Assembly (NCBI GenBank): GCA_021229015.1
Contig: CM037783.1
Span: forward strand, 23,936,052-24,000,051
DNA from: Solen grandis
Lineage: Eukaryota; Mollusca; Bivalvia; Adapedonta; Solenidae
DNA: 64,000 nucleotides
Direction: 5' to 3'
Made by a program: the position numbers and the translations under genes. Position 1 is the first letter of the stretch. The number at the start of each line of letters is the position of its first letter. Below are positions 62,028-64,000 of the stretch, in pieces. Below the pieces are notes generated by a model. That model searched no databases and was not told where the DNA came from. It saw only the letters and a program-made list of their open reading frames with translations.

Positions 62028-62415
62028 AAGCCAATTGCTTTATTACTTTAACTGAGTATGAGAAACTAGTACGGCGTGAATAACTGTCCACTACTTGATC
62101 TTTGATCATGCCTTGGGGTCATATGTAAAAAAACTGCAGCGTGACCCTTACATACTGATCAATTATCACTGTAACAAGTTTATAAAATCTGCTCACGAAA
62201 CTTGTAGAACTACTTTTACACAAAGGAAAATCATAGAATATCATAGAAACAGCGAAATAAGCACTAAAACATGTCAGATGCCTAAATAAGACAACACCGC
62301 CTTTTAAATGGTACTTAGCTACTATATCGTATCTCAGTTTAAAGTTCCTAAATCCATTTATTCATCCTTTAAACACGATTTACACACCACTCGCACAAGC
62401 AGAAAAAATAGCACG

Positions 62416-62424
62416 GCCATCTTA
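62416..62424 (-). promoter_or_regulatory. YY1-like site at the LINE 5' end
   Basis: On the - strand TAAGATGGC follows GACTTCCGGTTCCGGC. AAGATGGC is the YY1 core, and a YY1 site in this position is known from mammalian L1 promoters. One match of this length can occur by chance. Confidence 0.4.
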
Positions 62425-62554
62425 GCCGGAACCGGAAGTCTTACAACAACTTATCAATATAATCATAGTTTTTGTTAGATTAAAAAATACAAGAAACTCT
62501 CGAGTATAGCAGGAAGATTGCGTGACCATATTATGTTACTCTCTAGCATGTCTT

Positions 62555-62720
62555 GTAGGAGCCCGAGCGGTTAGAGCGTCCGCCCGGAATCGGGAGGTCA
62601 TAATTGATATGTTCAATCTCCGACAACGTCACAAAAATGTCGTAAAAATGGTACTGGTACAGCTTCCTTACTTTGCGCTTTGTCTCAGGACTTAAAACCT
62701 GCCAGTCTGCAACACGAGAA
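62555..62720 (+). mobile_element. SINE family B, head part
   Basis: GCCCGAGCGGTTAGAGCGTC and CGGAATCGGGAGGTCATA match the head of the 57,988 copy; the body then fades. Confidence 0.65.
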
Positions 62721-62879
62721 CCAATACAGAAACAGTAGACAGCAGCAAGTTAACCTTTATTTGTAATTATTCAGAGAAGCGACTGATGTGTGTTTGTTGG
62801 CTTGGGTTCTATGTCCTATCAACAGTATTTCAGTCATCTGAGGCCTTTACTGCAATAAAGCCGTAAATGAGAGAGTTTG

Positions 62880-63180
62880 TTTGTTTGTTGGATTGAATGT
62901 TCCATCAACAGAATTTCAGTCATTTAAAAGCTATTTCTACATGAGACAGATATAGTGCTGCAACACTGCAGTATGACGCCGTTGACATGTGGCATGATAT
63001 CACACCCAATCACATTATCCTGACAACGGGTCAACCAGTCCTGCAACTACATGTACCTATGCAGAGCGACAAGCAAAGGAGCTACCAGTACCATATTTTA
63101 AGACTGGTATTTCGCGGCCGGGAATCGACCAACGACCTACCGCTTCTGAGGTGGGCGCTCTTACCACTCGGTCGCCAGGG
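62880..63180 (-). mobile_element. SINE family B, near full-length, reverse
   Basis: The reversed tail (GTTTGTTTGTTGG, TTCCATCAACAGAATTTCAG) is followed by the body (CACATTATCCTGACAACGGG) and the head ending CTTACCACTCGGTCGCCAGG. A short second tail fragment lies at 62,785-62,850. Confidence 0.85.
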
Positions 63181-63490
63181 ACGGAAAATAAGAGAGTGAA
63201 ATTTTACTGATATACTACACCCAATCTCGTTTGTGTCCTCTATTATCATTAATTTTCAAAGATTAATTAAAGGCCCAGTACGTGTTAGCCTAAAATTTTA
63301 GAAGAAAAATTATATTTTCGCTTATATCTGTAGTTTAAAGCTTCAAATGACGCTTAAGTAAGCCCCGAAGATCGCGAAATTAACTATTTAGTAACAGAAC
63401 ACGGGAGATACCTCGGAATCCTTAGTTGTTCTTTCAGGGCGTTATATGTAAATATATTTAGAAAAGTGGGCGGAGCTTGTTCTTAGAATA
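63181..63490. promoter_or_regulatory. Probable promoter/5' region of the gene starting at 63,491
   Basis: GGGCGG at 63,469-63,474 lies 17 bp before the ATG; no clear TATA box. Assigned only by position. Confidence 0.25.
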
Positions 63491-63705
63491 ATGGCGGACC
63501 GTATCAAAAGGCCGCGAATGTCGCGTCGGAGTCCACGATCTGCTTTGATTGCTGATGCAAAGAGAAAAGAAGAAAGGAGACTTTGGTCGAAATCAAGGCA
63601 TCGTGTATGCCTCACAACGCACACTTGGGAGAAGTGGAACTCGCTGAAGAAGTCGCTAAATATTGCAACACATGACGAGTTTGCAATGCTACTTCTTCAG
63701 TCATG
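63491..63705 (+). CDS. Probable first coding exon of an unidentified gene (partial)
   Basis: ATG at 63,491 in a good context (ATAATGGCGG). 215 coding bases run to a donor-like ATG|GTAAAG at 63,706. The residues start MADRIKRPRMSRRSPRS, a basic, probably nuclear-type leader, followed by RRLWSKSRHRVCLTTHTWEKWN and a short helix (SLKKSLNIATHDEFAMLLLQ). No family is recognised. The stop nine bases after the donor would end the frame if the splice were not used. The rest of the gene would lie beyond the window. Confidence 0.45.
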
Positions 63706-64000
63706 GTAAAGCATATTGTAGATTTAAGACGATTAAAGTTCATATTGTGTGTAGAGATTAATGTTAATCATTAATGTGGTTTGCTTCCGCAATCAAAAGA
63801 AAGATAAAAAGTTTAAAATCAAATCGTAAACTAAATCCAATAAGCATACTGTGTTGTACATGCATAGTTTGATCTATCAAAAATATGCATTTGTGCAGAC
63901 GACTCGATGCAGAGGCGCCAAAGGGGAAATTCAGCATCGATAAAATGTATGTTTATATTGGTTAATTTGCAAGTGCTCACACACCCATTTTATTAAATAC
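63706..64000. other. Likely start of intron 1 of the partial gene, or plain flank
   Basis: AT-rich; no acceptor or further exon identified before the window ends. Confidence 0.3.

Larger units (their letters stand above)
58710..62460 (-). mobile_element. L1/Tx1-like non-LTR retrotransposon, 3' part missing
   Basis: Read on the - strand: 5'-UTR from about 62,440, ORF1 (62,027-61,035), then ORF2 with an apurinic-type endonuclease and the start of a reverse transcriptase. The match ends shortly after the first RT motifs near 58,710, with no RT catalytic centre (YADD-type), no 3'-UTR and no tail. ORF1 plus APE-type endonuclease and RT is the layout of the L1/Tx1 group. Confidence 0.85.

Overview
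The window reads as animal nuclear DNA, most likely from a mollusc and probably a bivalve (inference). It is AT-rich, has genes with GT-AG introns, carries tRNA-derived SINEs and several classes of DNA transposon and LINE, and has long microsatellites. A 100-base N gap sits at 29,588-29,687. The species cannot be fixed from the sequence alone.

Host genes are few. Two regucalcin/SMP-30 genes lie in tandem on the + strand. Copy 1 (12,203-15,106, five coding exons) is open throughout. Copy 2 (22,180-25,854) has matching exons but is broken twice: a hAT transposon with an 8-bp target duplication sits inside coding exon 3, and one base is missing in exon 4. An intronless SLC5-family sodium/solute symporter gene of 642 codons lies at 30,700-32,628. 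A probable first coding exon of an unknown gene is at 63,491-63,705.

The most unusual block is 6,380-about 10,400. It is visibly richer in G and C than its surroundings and is packed like a viral genome: one gene on the - strand diverges from four on the + strand, and two + strand junctions overlap as ATGA and TGATG. One product carries a fibre-like repeat, one looks like a jelly-roll capsid protein, and two have membrane or coiled-coil segments. Most of the genes have frame lesions. I read it as a decayed endogenous virus-like or Maverick/Polinton-like remnant. A second G+C-rich scrap, with a helix-turn-helix-like N-terminus, lies at 20,755-21,189.

Other mobile DNA: three SINE families (A, B, C), several copies with clear target duplications, one nested insertion and one paralogous empty site; an inverted Tc1-like transposase remnant (2,479-3,090); a CR1/RTE-like reverse transcriptase tail (18,067-18,290); a 5-kb TA-flanked inverted-repeat element (52,419-57,398) with a pogo/Tigger-like element inside it; and an L1/Tx1-like LINE on the - strand (58,710-62,460) with a long ORF1, a broken ORF2 and no 3' part.

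The region 36.7-50.6 kb is a mosaic of old repeats rich in the palindrome TGACGTCA. It includes a 2.4-2.6 kb segment also found at 3.1-5.8 kb, a shared hairpin/CTAG terminus suggestive of Helitron-like elements, and inverted or direct copies of smaller modules. I see no convincing host gene there. Percentages and alignments were done by eye; family names for mobile elements rest on motif recognition, not on a database search.
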